Part shown: positions 1 to 7,663 of the stretch, piece after piece
Layout of the letters: each line of letters begins with the position of its first letter
How positions within the stretch are numbered: the first letter of the stretch is position 1
Origin: Bacteroidetes bacterium ADurb.Bin013
GTDB taxonomy: Bacteria; Bacteroidota; Bacteroidia; Bacteroidales; UBA932
Length of the DNA: 63,853 bases
Reading direction: 5' to 3'
Assembly (NCBI GenBank): GCA_002071385.1
Contig: MWFB01000013.1
Coordinates: 1-63,853, forward strand
Made by a program: the position numbers and the translations under genes
Notes under the pieces: model-generated
What the model saw: only the letters and a program-made list of their open reading frames with translations
Databases searched by the model: none
Told to the model about the DNA's origin: nothing

Positions 1-175
1 TTTTAGCAACTCATCCACAAAAACAGGTCTTTCTGTGGACGGACGTGTGTTTTTTAGCAACTCATCCACAAAAACGCCCCTTTTTGTGGACGGAAATTTA
101 GTTTTGGCAATCTATCCACAAAAACAGCCATTTTTGTGGATGGATCTGTGGTTGCGGCAAATCTATCTGGAAAAA
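1..175. repeat. Tandem ~50-bp repeat with constant-stem hairpins
   Basis: Units begin near 1, 52 and 102, with a decayed fourth near 152. Each of the first three carries a hairpin with arms TCCACAAAAA and TTTTTGTGGA: 14-23/30-39 with one mismatch, 65-74/81-90 perfect, and 114-124/131-141 perfect over 11 bp. The six-base loops differ (CAGGTC, CGCCCC, CAGCCA), so stems are kept while loops vary. The arms resemble DnaA boxes (CTATCCACA at 112-120 matches 8 of 9 bases of TTATCCACA). The array is cut by the window edge. Function unknown. Confidence 0.8.
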
Positions 176-341
176 TTGACGATTTCTGACTTTAATTGAC
201 TAATTGCACGGCTTATCTCTAAAGAAATTTGACCTTCTCAAATCATTATTACTATTATTAGTTGACTATAGGTATTTATACTTGAATTTAGTTTCCTAGT
301 ACCAGCCAGGCCTCAGCCATTACATAAGTCCGAAGTTGAGG

Positions 342-620
342 GGTGGGTGGTAAGTGATAAAAATCGGGACAACGTCTTTAATAGAAACATAAACAGCGCG
401 TTACGCGTTTTTGTTATAATGTCGTGACTTACCACCTCCCATAAAGCAACCGCAAAAAAATGCTTGGTGCTGCAAAGCAGCCAATTATTTGCGCCAAAGG
501 CTTTTGGCGCACCGTCTTGAAGACCACCGGGCGGTATTTCTGTAGGTATACTGATCAATGGCAAGGATGCTTCCACCACAAAATTAGAGAAGCCTCGGCT
601 TAGAAAAGAAAAGCTTCCCT
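342..620. repeat. Dispersed intergenic element, copy A
   Basis: This shares an ordered set of blocks with copy B near 49380-49604. The blocks are a CTTACCACCT box (429-438), a hairpin GCTGC-AAA-GCAGC (469-481), a 20-base hairpin (491-510), a GACCACCGG box (522-530) and a CTCGGCTTA-loop hairpin (586-620). An outer inverted repeat pairs 342-355 with 427-440 (12 of 14). Read on the minus strand, the core encodes GAPKAFGA in both copies, with only synonymous differences. It may be a decayed coding element or a structured RNA. The rest of 181-668 holds nothing I recognise. Confidence 0.6.
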
Positions 621-668
621 GTTCCTATACACGGGTATTTTTTGGTTCCACCCATTGCTAAAAATAAC

Positions 669-676
669 TACTTTTG
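669..676 (+). promoter_or_regulatory. Promoter -7 box of the CDF gene
   Basis: TACTTTTG fits the Bacteroidota -7 consensus TAnnTTTG and lies 22 bases before the ATG at 699. A TTTG at 641-644 is a possible but widely spaced -33 element. The box lies downstream of the in-frame ATG at 642, which argues for the start at 699. Confidence 0.5.
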
Positions 677-698
677 TCCGGACATTAGAAGCGCAGGA

Positions 699-1604
699 AT
701 GAAAAGAAAACCATTGCAAAATTTTTTGTATATCTCCATTGCCGCAGCAGTGGTCACCATCCTGCTTAAATTTTATGCCTATCATCTTACCGGCTCCATT
801 GGATTCATGTCCGATGCAATGGAATCGCTGGTGAACCTGTTCGCTGCGGTCTTTGCACTCGTCATGCTTCATCTGTCGCAGAAGCCGGCCGACGAAGGTC
901 ATGCATTTGGCCATACCAAAGCCGAGTATTTTTCGAGTGCAGCAGAAGGGGCACTCATTCTGATCGCCGCATTCAGCATCATCCGCTCAGCCATTACCCG
1001 GCTGATAGAACCGGTGCCGCTGGAAAATCTGAACACCGGCTTGTTATTCTCCCTTCTGGCCTCGCTGGTTAACATGGTAGTGGGAATCATACTCATAAAA
1101 AGCGGCAAAAAGCACAAATCACTGATTCTGGAAGCTGATGGCAGACACCTGATGACCGATGTGTGGACTTCGGCCGGGGTGATTGCAGGCATAGTGGTTG
1201 TAAAATTCACCGGATGGGTAGTGATTGACCCTATTATTGCCCTACTGGTGGCCATCAATATCATATATACGGGGTATAAACTCATCAGCCGCTCTGCAAG
1301 CGGGCTGATGGATGCCTCAATACCCGATGAAGACATACAAAAAGTAACGACTTATCTGGACTCCCTGAAAGAGCAGCAGATTGAATACCACTCTTTACTG
1401 ACCCGGTCAGCCGGACAACGCAAGTTCATCTCCCTGCATCTGCTGGTGCCCGGTGAATGGAGTGTACAGAAGGGACATGACTATGCTGACCGGATTGAGC
1501 TTACCATCGAAAACATGTTTAACGAACCGGTGACCGTATCAACACATATTGAAGCTGTGGAAGATCCGGCCTCCATGAATGACATTGGCCTTGACCGCAA
1601 ATAA
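699..1604 (+). CDS. Cation diffusion facilitator family transporter
   Basis: Inner-membrane exporter of divalent metal ions such as Zn, Fe or Mn by proton exchange, as known for the CDF family. About six hydrophobic segments fill residues 10-200. The conserved SDAMES motif in TM2 and the LEADGRHLMTDVWTS segment in TM5 (HxxxD) supply the usual metal ligands. The HAFGHTKAEY loop and a C-terminal cytoplasmic domain of about 85 residues are typical. I chose the ATG at 699 (301 aa) over an in-frame ATG at 642, because a TAnnTTTG box lies between them and the extra 19 residues look unrelated to the family. It is a single gene, convergent with the TspO-like gene. The metal cannot be told from the sequence. 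Confidence 0.88.
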   Translation: MKRKPLQNFLYISIAAAVVTILLKFYAYHLTGSIGFMSDAMESLVNLFAAVFALVMLHLSQKPADEGHAFGHTKAEYFSSAAEGALILIAAFSIIRSAITRLIEPVPLENLNTGLLFSLLASLVNMVVGIILIKSGKKHKSLILEADGRHLMTDVWTSAGVIAGIVVVKFTGWVVIDPIIALLVAINIIYTGYKLISRSASGLMDASIPDEDIQKVTTYLDSLKEQQIEYHSLLTRSAGQRKFISLHLLVPGEWSVQKGHDYADRIELTIENMFNEPVTVSTHIEAVEDPASMNDIGLDRK

Positions 1605-1607
1605 AAA

Positions 1608-1632
1608 CGGGCCGGAAGCAACTCCCGGCCCG
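1608..1632. terminator. Hairpin between convergent genes
   Basis: CGGGCCGG at 1608-1615 pairs with CCGGCCCG at 1625-1632 around a nine-base loop, 4 bases after the CDF stop and 28 before the convergent TspO-like stop. There is no long T tract, so it may act as a weak or bidirectional terminator. Confidence 0.5.
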
Positions 1633-1659
1633 GAAAACACATAGGCTTCAATAACCGGA

Positions 1660-2460
1660 TCATTCCCGGCAGAGTTCACCCACACCATTTTTCTTCCTGA
1701 AGGCTTGAACCAGTGAGTAAACTATCAGCAAGGCCAGTATTCCTATACAGAACCAGCCTGTTATGATTATGTCCTGATGTACGACTGCGGCAGCGGCACG
1801 TTTGAAAATAATGCCGTAATATGCCCAAACGAAAACCAGTGGGTAAAAGACCACATTATTCTTAAGGGTCACCAGTACGGCTATGATCAGGCCAACGACC
1901 ATGACTATGATGGTCCATACGTTTTCTGCCAGGCCGAACCCGTTCCAGTTCCATGAAACAAGCAGCGCAGAGATATTGGCAATGGTGGCAACCGATATCC
2001 ACCCCAGGTACACATTCATGGTAACCCTGTAGGCAATCCTGGCCGGCACCTTTTGGATCTTTGCATTAAACAAGCCGTTGTACAACGAAATCAGGCATAA
2101 CAGCAATCCAATCATTACTATCACAGACAGAAGTATCTGCTGGTAATGCCATGTGAATATCCAGGCTGTATTCAAGATACAGGTAAGTGCAAATACAAGG
2201 CTCTGGTTCTTGTTCAGTGCAAAGCGCTCCTTTTTACCGTAAACAGCCACCACCTGGTATATGACCATATAAAGCAAGAGGGCGTATATCACACCCCATA
2301 TGGAGAAGGTCATTCCAGAAGGCACAAACAGGTTGGGATACAGGTCAGACAATTCTCCTGTTTGTATTCCGTTGATGGGAAGGATATTGGCCAGTGCGTT
2401 GACCACAACCATTCCAAGATACAAAAAAACGTTAAATACCGATAAAGACTTGTTATTCAT
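1660..2460 (-). CDS. TspO/MBR-like multi-pass membrane protein
   Basis: A 266-residue protein with about eight hydrophobic segments. The N-terminal stretch LPINGIQTGELSDLYPNLFV followed by PSGMTFSIWGVIY is the signature of the Bacteroidota and Firmicutes proteins usually labelled tryptophan-rich sensory protein or TspO-like. The function of this long variant is not established. A longer frame runs up to 2544, but that extension would cover both the hyd terminator (2505-2540) and a CAAAGATA promoter box (2484-2491), so I take the ATG at 2460. The gene is monocistronic. Family assignment is from motif memory and could be a sister family. Confidence 0.7.
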   Translation of the reverse strand: MNNKSLSVFNVFLYLGMVVVNALANILPINGIQTGELSDLYPNLFVPSGMTFSIWGVIYALLLYMVIYQVVAVYGKKERFALNKNQSLVFALTCILNTAWIFTWHYQQILLSVIVMIGLLLCLISLYNGLFNAKIQKVPARIAYRVTMNVYLGWISVATIANISALLVSWNWNGFGLAENVWTIIVMVVGLIIAVLVTLKNNVVFYPLVFVWAYYGIIFKRAAAAVVHQDIIITGWFCIGILALLIVYSLVQAFRKKNGVGELCRE

Positions 2461-2483
2461 ATTATTAGGTTTGTTATTATAAT

Positions 2484-2491
2484 CAAAGATA
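2484..2491 (-). promoter_or_regulatory. Promoter -7 box of the TspO-like gene
   Basis: On the minus strand this reads TATCTTTG, a perfect TAnnTTTG, 23 bases before the ATG at 2460. It sits just past the T tract of the upstream hyd terminator, so the gene has its own promoter. Confidence 0.55.
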
Positions 2492-2504
2492 CAAAAATCA
2501 GGGC

Positions 2505-2540
2505 AAAAAAAAAAGACTGACCAAAACCTTTTGGTCAGTC
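2505..2540 (-). terminator. Rho-independent terminator of the hydCBA operon
   Basis: A perfect 12-bp stem GACTGACCAAAA/TTTTGGTCAGTC (2515-2526 with 2529-2540) and a two-base loop are followed on the minus strand by ten T residues (2514 to 2505). It lies 30 bases beyond the hydA stop. Confidence 0.9.
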
Positions 2541-2569
2541 TCATACCTTAAACGGAGGCTATTAGTCTG

Positions 2570-4357
2570 TTATACCCGGCGCGATGTGTACTTTGTGTGT
2601 AACAGGTGATGGGATACCTCACTGAGCGGATGGCCCAGAAAATCGTTGTAGATCTTAATGATCTCGGGGTTCTCGTGCGATTTTCTCAAAGGCATCCCTT
2701 CGTCCTCGGCATAAATTGCCACTGCCCTGCGCTGACGGATCTCGGGATTTGTCGGGATGGGCTGACCGCCTCCTCCCAGGCACCCTCCTGGACAGGCCAT
2801 GAATTCTATGAAATGATAATCGGCTTTCCCCGCTTTTACCTTGTCCATGATGTATTTGGCATTGACCAGTCCGTGAGCCACAGCACACTTGAGTTCCACC
2901 CCATCAAGGAAAGCCCACTCTTTCTTGGGCTTCTCAATTTTGATCCGGGCTTCACGAATCCCCTCCGCACCACGCACCGGTGTTATATTCAGGTTGTCAA
3001 AGGGGACTTCCCTGCCTGTGACCAGTTCATAGGCGGTCCTTAAGGCCGCTTCCATAACGCCTCCGGTGGAACCGAAAATCACAGCCGCTCCCGTGGATTC
3101 TCCCATAAGCCTGTCAAAATGCGCCTCTTCAAGCCGTGTGAAATCAATGCCCGCCTGCTTGATCATGATGGCCAGCTCACGTGTTGTAAGGACATAATCG
3201 ACATCCCTGTACCCGCTGGAGTGCATTTCAGGCCTGGCTGCTTCAAATTTCTTGGCGGTACAAGGCATAACAGATACAGAGACAATTCGTTCGGGATCAA
3301 GCTTCCTTGCTTTGGCATAATATGTTTTGACCAGGGCTCCGAACATTTGTTGGGGCGATTTGCAGGTGGACAGGTGGTCCAGGAATTCAGGGTATAGGTG
3401 TTCTATGAACTTGATCCACCCGGGAGAGCAGGAGGTGGCCATTGGGAATTTGACCGTCCTGTCATTTTCCTTAAGTGCCTTTTTCAGGCGGGACAGCAAT
3501 TCAGATCCTTCCTCCATGATGGTCAGGTCTGCCGTGAAGTCGGTGTCCATAACCGCATCAAATCCCAGCCGCTTGAGGGCAGCGACCATTTTACCGGTAA
3601 CACGGGCTCCCGGACCAAAGCCCAATTCTTCACCCAGTCCTACGCGTACTGCTGGTGCCGTCTGGATAACAACATATTTGCTTTTATCCGAGATAGCAGC
3701 CCAAACTTCCTCGATGTAGTTCTTTTCCACCAGGGCCCCCGTGGGGCAGTGGTTCACGCATTGCCCGCAGTTGGTGCAAATCACATCGTTCATTGATTTT
3801 TCAAAAAATGTGGTGACCTGGGCATATTCACCTTTGTGGGCCATGGTCAGGGCATTGACGCTCTGCAACTCGGCACATGTCCTTACGCACCGCTGACAGC
3901 GGATACATTTGCTGTCATCCTTGATGATAGAGGGAGAATAATCGTCAATGGTATAATTGTGGAATGGCACAAGATGAATGAAATCCTGGTTCATAATCTT
4001 GTATTCCGAGGCAAGCAACTGCAATTCACAGTTTCCGTTCTTGTAGCAGCTGGTACAATCCGCGTTGTGTTCCGAGAGGAGGAGCTCGATGATGTGTTTA
4101 CGCGAGTTCCTGACCTTGTGGGTGTTTGTCAGCACGTCCATCCCTTCTTCACAGGGTGTGGCACAGGCTGGTGCCAGGCGTTTCTGTCCGGCTATTTCCA
4201 CGACACAGACCCGGCAATTCCCTGCAACACACAAATCTTTGTGGTAACACAGCGTGGGGATGATAACTCCAATCTGCTTGGCCGCATCCAGGATGGATGT
4301 TCCTTTGTCAATTTCTACAGGTTGGCCATTTATGGTAATTTTTACTTTTTTTCCCAT
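2570..4357 (-). CDS. hydA: [FeFe] hydrogenase catalytic subunit HydA
   Basis: A 595-residue catalytic subunit that makes or oxidises H2 at the H-cluster. An N-terminal [2Fe-2S] domain (C37, C48, C51, C65) is followed by a His-Cys [4Fe-4S] site (H97, C101, C104, C110) and two [4Fe-4S] ferredoxin motifs (C151-C161 and C194-C204). The H-cluster motifs are all present: TSCSPGW (308-314), MPCTAKKFE (364-372) and FMACPGGCLGGGGQP (519-533). The layout is that of the HydA/HndD subunit of NAD-linked multimeric hydrogenases. It lies 18 bases after hydB and ends in a strong terminator. It probably reoxidises NADH, and perhaps reduced ferredoxin from PFOR, during fermentation. Maturases HydEFG are not in the window. 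Confidence 0.95.
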   Translation of the reverse strand: MGKKVKITINGQPVEIDKGTSILDAAKQIGVIIPTLCYHKDLCVAGNCRVCVVEIAGQKRLAPACATPCEEGMDVLTNTHKVRNSRKHIIELLLSEHNADCTSCYKNGNCELQLLASEYKIMNQDFIHLVPFHNYTIDDYSPSIIKDDSKCIRCQRCVRTCAELQSVNALTMAHKGEYAQVTTFFEKSMNDVICTNCGQCVNHCPTGALVEKNYIEEVWAAISDKSKYVVIQTAPAVRVGLGEELGFGPGARVTGKMVAALKRLGFDAVMDTDFTADLTIMEEGSELLSRLKKALKENDRTVKFPMATSCSPGWIKFIEHLYPEFLDHLSTCKSPQQMFGALVKTYYAKARKLDPERIVSVSVMPCTAKKFEAARPEMHSSGYRDVDYVLTTRELAIMIKQAGIDFTRLEEAHFDRLMGESTGAAVIFGSTGGVMEAALRTAYELVTGREVPFDNLNITPVRGAEGIREARIKIEKPKKEWAFLDGVELKCAVAHGLVNAKYIMDKVKAGKADYHFIEFMACPGGCLGGGGQPIPTNPEIRQRRAVAIYAEDEGMPLRKSHENPEIIKIYNDFLGHPLSEVSHHLLHTKYTSRRV

Positions 4358-4375
4358 GGTTGTCTGTTTTCTGGT

Positions 4376-5560
4376 TTAGTAAATCATCTCCTCTCTGAAA
4401 TTCTCCACAATAGAAGTGAATGAATTGGCAACGGATTGACCCAGACCGCACTTGGCAGTATACTGCATGGTTTCGGCAAGGCCAAGTAATTTGTCCAGGT
4501 ATGAAGCCGGTTTCTCTCCCCTTTTCACAGCTTTGATACCTTTAAGCAATTGTTGGCAGCCAACCCGGCAAGGGGTACATTGTCCACAGGACTCTTCTGC
4601 AAAAAAGTTGAGGTAATTGTCCAGGACATTGAACATAGAACGGGAACTGTTGAAGAGCATCATGGAACCTCCCGTGGGGAGGGATATTCCTACCAGCTTT
4701 CCTTCAAATCCTATACTGGTTGCAGAAAACTTTTTTCTTGGCACCAGGAATCCCGATGCCCCGCCAACCTGTACTGCTTTGGTGTCGTCATCTCCGAAAT
4801 CATCCACAAAATCGGACAGGCTCATTCCCAGTTCCAGCTCGTAGATCCCGGGCTTTGGAGTATCGCCGGAAATCGAGAAGAGTTTTGTGCCCCGGGAAAA
4901 TTGCACACCAAGATCGTAAAAGCGTTTTGCCCCATACTTGAAGATGGTAAAGGTGTGTGCCAAGGTCTCCACATTGTTGATTACGGTGGGTTGCCCCAGG
5001 TATCCGTAAGCAGTAGGATACGGTGGCTTGTTGCGGGGTTCTCCCCGTTTTCCTTCCATGGATTCAAAAAGGGCCGTTTCCTCACCGCATATGTATGCAC
5101 CAGAACCCATGAAGATGTTTATTTTGAAGTCGAACTTGATTTCTTTACAGAAGAATTCAAATTCACTGATTGCTTTTTTCAATTCCTGTTGCAGGAAAAA
5201 GTACTCACCCCTGAGGTATATGAATCCTTGTTTTGCGCCAATCACATAACCACAAAGGGCAATGGCTGTCAAAACTTTAAAAGGAACCCTGGAGAGGATC
5301 TCCCGGTCCTTGAAAGTGCCCGGCTCTCCTTCATCGGCATTGCAAATCACATATTTTTCGTCCGACTTCAGTTCAGAAGTAAGTTTCCATTTCAATCCGG
5401 TGGGAAATCCGGCACCGCCCCTTCCCTTGAGTTCGGAACTAATCAGCTCGTTGATCAGCTCGTTGGGTGTGCGTGCCAGGTTCTTGGTGAGCACTTCTTC
5501 CCAGTCATTTTCATTTTTGAAAATAAAATCTGCTCTTTTAACAATATCATTAGCTGACAT
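4376..5560 (-). CDS. hydB: NuoF-like flavoprotein subunit HydB
   Basis: The NADH- and FMN-binding subunit linking NAD(H) to the hydrogenase. GRGGAGFPTG (about residues 46-55) and the GSGAYICGEETALFESMEG stretch form the flavin/NADH site. ESCGQCTPCR with a later CGLGQ holds one [4Fe-4S] cluster (C325, C328, C331, C371). At 394 aa it is short: it lacks the N-terminal [2Fe-2S] domain and the C-terminal ferredoxin domain of the Thermotoga-type bifurcating HydB. A GTG at 5566 is in frame, but GGAGGT lies four bases before the ATG at 5560, which fixes that start. It overlaps the hydC end by 11 bases. Confidence 0.93.
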   Translation of the reverse strand: MSANDIVKRADFIFKNENDWEEVLTKNLARTPNELINELISSELKGRGGAGFPTGLKWKLTSELKSDEKYVICNADEGEPGTFKDREILSRVPFKVLTAIALCGYVIGAKQGFIYLRGEYFFLQQELKKAISEFEFFCKEIKFDFKINIFMGSGAYICGEETALFESMEGKRGEPRNKPPYPTAYGYLGQPTVINNVETLAHTFTIFKYGAKRFYDLGVQFSRGTKLFSISGDTPKPGIYELELGMSLSDFVDDFGDDDTKAVQVGGASGFLVPRKKFSATSIGFEGKLVGISLPTGGSMMLFNSSRSMFNVLDNYLNFFAEESCGQCTPCRVGCQQLLKGIKAVKRGEKPASYLDKLLGLAETMQYTAKCGLGQSVANSFTSIVENFREEMIY

Positions 5561-6041
5561 GTTCACCTCCTATTATTTTATCGTGCAGGTAACTGCTTAG
5601 AATTTCCCGGATCTTTTCGGGTGTGAGTTCTGTATATACCTCATTATTAATGAGCATGGCAGGGGCTTTATGACAAAATCCCAGGCAATTTGTCTCCAGG
5701 AGGGTGAATTTTCCGTCCTGTGTCGTTTCTCCGATTTTAATTTTCAGCATATCCTGAATGGCAAGCAGGATCTGCCTTTCCCCTTTCATGGAGCACGTGA
5801 TGGTTTTACATACACGGATTATGTATTTTCCCATTTTTTTGCATTCCAGGAAAGAATAGAAAGTGGCTGTTCCGTATACTTCAGTCACCGGAAGGTCCAG
5901 TTCACGCGCAATTTCAAACATGGAATACTCTGAAAGATACTTCTCCTGCTCGACCACTCCCTGCAGGATAGGCAAAAGGTTACGCCTGTCTCTGCCGTGC
6001 TTGTCGGCAAGGTCCTTAACGAGTTCGGTAATTGGTTTCAT
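5550..6041 (-). CDS. hydC: NuoE-like [2Fe-2S] subunit HydC
   Basis: A 163-residue thioredoxin-like [2Fe-2S] protein of the NuoE/HydC family. The cluster ligands are CKTITC (C78, C83) and CLGFC (C119, C123), preceded by the typical helical N-terminal domain (LPILQGVVEQEKYLSE, VYGTATFYSFL). It would pass electrons between the NADH subunit and HydA. First gene of the leftward hydCBA operon; its end overlaps hydB. No clear TAnnTTTG box was found in the 281 bases upstream. Confidence 0.93.
   Translation of the reverse strand: MKPITELVKDLADKHGRDRRNLLPILQGVVEQEKYLSEYSMFEIARELDLPVTEVYGTATFYSFLECKKMGKYIIRVCKTITCSMKGERQILLAIQDMLKIKIGETTQDGKFTLLETNCLGFCHKAPAMLINNEVYTELTPEKIREILSSYLHDKIIGGEHVS
5565..5570 (-). 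promoter_or_regulatory. Shine-Dalgarno site of hydB
   Basis: The minus strand reads GGAGGT followed by GAAC and the ATG at 5560. Such a complete SD is rare among the starts in this window. It lies inside the 3' end of hydC, so it probably supports reinitiation at hydB. Confidence 0.75.
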
Positions 6042-6300
6042 CCAAAATCAATTAGGTTAATAAATCTGGAACTAATTATATATATAGTGTGGATTTTACC
6101 CTGTATTTTGTGGATCAAACTTGGTTCTGAACGTTTTGGATCTAGTTGTCTGTAAATATAGAGTAAAAATGCGCATTTTAAAAAAATAAAATATTTGGAA
6201 AGTATAAAATAATTATTACAGGCAGGGTGGATTACATATAACGTAATGATAATAAGGGAATAGAAGAAGCAAAGTGTCAGGAAAAGGAATTATTCATACA
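6042..6300. other. AT-rich divergent intergenic region
   Basis: Between hydC (leftward) and the first hotdog gene (rightward). It is rich in A and T, especially 6160-6260. I see no gene, RNA or confident TAnnTTTG box for either side. The promoters of both operons should lie here. Confidence 0.6.
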
Positions 6301-6321
6301 TTCGTGTACTAAATACACGAA
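6301..6321. promoter_or_regulatory. Inverted repeat touching the hotdog-gene start
   Basis: TTCGTGTA (6301-6308), a five-base spacer and TACACGAA (6314-6321) form a perfect 8-bp palindrome ending one base before the ATG at 6323. It could be a repressor operator or, if transcribed, a hairpin hiding the start codon of the whole operon. Confidence 0.5.
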
Positions 6322-6322
6322 C

Positions 6323-6772
6323 ATGGAGTATCCCCGTACAATAGTCGCTGAAGGAGAAGACCTGTTGCAATACCTTCCCCACAGGCCGCCCGTACTGCTG
6401 GTGGATACTTTTTTCGGGCGTGAGCGCTATACATCCTATACAGGGTATACTCCCCATACAGGATCTCTTTTTTGTCCCGGCGATTATTTTCTTGAAGAAG
6501 GACTATTGGAACATGCGGCCCAATCCATAGCCCTGGCCGCCGGACTGGAAAGGGTACAAAATCAGGGACAGGTTGAACCCGGTTTTGTTGGTTCTGTCAA
6601 TTCTTTCATCACGTATAGAAAGGTTCCTTCCGGAAGCACCATATATACGGAAATACGCGAACTTCATCTGTATCCCGGTTTTTCTGTCCTGCAGGCAGAA
6701 ATATTCTGCAAGGGCAAGCTTGTTGCCAGGGGTGAGCTGAAAGTGGTAAAAATTACAGGACCCGGTACATGA
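6323..6772 (+). CDS. Hotdog-fold 3-hydroxyacyl-ACP dehydratase, ApeP-like
   Basis: A 149-residue hotdog protein related to FabZ and the ApeP dehydratase of aryl-polyene loci. LPHRPPVLLVD (18-28) carries the catalytic His (H20), and GLLEHAAQSIALAAG (60-74) carries the catalytic Glu (E63), so both active-site residues are present. Expected reaction: dehydration of 3-hydroxyacyl-ACP to the trans-2-enoyl form. First gene of a tightly packed rightward operon; its stop overlaps the next start as ATGA. The acyl chain it acts on is unknown, since no ketosynthase or ACP is adjacent. Confidence 0.75.
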   Translation: MEYPRTIVAEGEDLLQYLPHRPPVLLVDTFFGRERYTSYTGYTPHTGSLFCPGDYFLEEGLLEHAAQSIALAAGLERVQNQGQVEPGFVGSVNSFITYRKVPSGSTIYTEIRELHLYPGFSVLQAEIFCKGKLVARGELKVVKITGPGT

Positions 6773-7317
6773 AAAACCTGCTGATCGTTTGCGCACTCAT
6801 CCTTACAGCCTGCGGGGCTGCCGGCAGGATTCCATGGGAAGAAGTCAGGCCTCTGCTCAGCACAGAGGACAGTGTGCAGCTGTATGAATTTCAAATGCTC
6901 CATATGAACGGGACAGAGGAAGGCTTGCTCCTGGTAAGCATGAACACTGTCAACAGGCCGCGACTGGTACTGACCTCATTCTTCGGCATGTCGCTGTTTG
7001 ACCTTGAAGGTACGGCCGAAGGCTATCAGGTACATTATGTCATGGATGTTTTGAACAGAAGCAGGATGCTGGATCTTCTATGGGACGACTTTTCCCTGCT
7101 GTTTGAACCTTATTCCCGGAAAGGTTTCCCACCTGTACGCAATGATGATGGCGCCATAGTGATGCTCATGACAGGAAATGGTATCCTCCATACGGTGATC
7201 AGGGCAGGGGATCATGTCAATGGTTACCCGTCAACCATTTTGATCGATCACCCTGCCTTACGTTTATCTGTTAGAATAAAAGTGCTGCAAGATGCTGAAG
7301 AATCTCTTTGCCATTGA
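6769..7317 (+). CDS. Small lipoprotein between hotdog genes
   Basis: A 182-residue predicted lipoprotein: hydrophobic N-terminus with lipobox LTAC (C15). The body is rich in beta-strand-like segments (RPRLVLTSFFGMSLFDLEG) and ends in SVRIKVLQ. Its position between two dehydratases and a LolA-like protein recalls the DUF3261-type lipoprotein of aryl-polyene clusters. That match is by length and context, not clear motifs. It probably helps move or anchor an acyl product in the envelope. Overlaps both neighbours (4 and 26 bases), so translation is likely coupled. Confidence 0.6.
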   Translation: MKNLLIVCALILTACGAAGRIPWEEVRPLLSTEDSVQLYEFQMLHMNGTEEGLLLVSMNTVNRPRLVLTSFFGMSLFDLEGTAEGYQVHYVMDVLNRSRMLDLLWDDFSLLFEPYSRKGFPPVRNDDGAIVMLMTGNGILHTVIRAGDHVNGYPSTILIDHPALRLSVRIKVLQDAEESLCH

Positions 7318-7663
7318 ATCTGTAACGGCAGAAAATACATGGGCCTTCCTGGCCAAAGCATCTGTTGACCCCAAACATCCTGTCTTCCAGGGTCATTTTC
7401 CGGGGGTTCCGGTCTTGCCCGGGGTATGTTCACTGTACCTGATCCGTACCTGTACCGAACTTTTTCTGGGACACGATTTACGCTACAACACAGTGGATTC
7501 CTGTAAATTTACGGCCATGATCGATCCTTTGCGCAATGAAAAGATCACAGTGCAGGGAGATCTGAAACAGGCCGAAGGCATCATTCGGATAAAGGCACTG
7601 ATGCTGTACGGGAACAGGACGGTATTAAAATTGCAAGCCACTATGAAAGAAATTACGTTATGA
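7292..7663 (+). CDS. Second hotdog dehydratase, ApeI/FabZ-like
   Basis: A 123-residue single hotdog domain. HPVFQGHFPGVPVLPGV (29-45) is the FabZ/FabA-type signature, closest to the ApeI class of aryl-polyene dehydratases (GHFPxxPxxPGV). The usual LPHR catalytic motif is absent at its N-terminus, so it may be the non-catalytic or partner half of a pair with the first hotdog protein. Aryl-polyene systems are known to use two cooperating dehydratases. Starts inside the lipoprotein gene and overlaps the LolA-like gene as ATGA. Confidence 0.7.
   Translation: MLKNLFAIESVTAENTWAFLAKASVDPKHPVFQGHFPGVPVLPGVCSLYLIRTCTELFLGHDLRYNTVDSCKFTAMIDPLRNEKITVQGDLKQAEGIIRIKALMLYGNRTVLKLQATMKEITL

Noticed and set aside
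1-175. CRISPR array
   Set aside because: Only about three units, spacing filled by hairpin arms rather than unique spacers, and no cas genes in view.
313-579. An 88-codon minus-strand frame as an intact gene
   Set aside because: It covers the repeat element and shares only a short core with copy B, where the matching frame ends early. Kept as a possible coding remnant, not as a gene.
2461-2544. N-terminal extension of the TspO-like protein
   Set aside because: It would translate the hyd terminator and run over a TAnnTTTG box; the ATG at 2460 gives a normal family start.
4550-5557. A 335-codon open frame opposite hydB
   Set aside because: Antisense to a highly conserved NuoF-like gene, with no known motifs.
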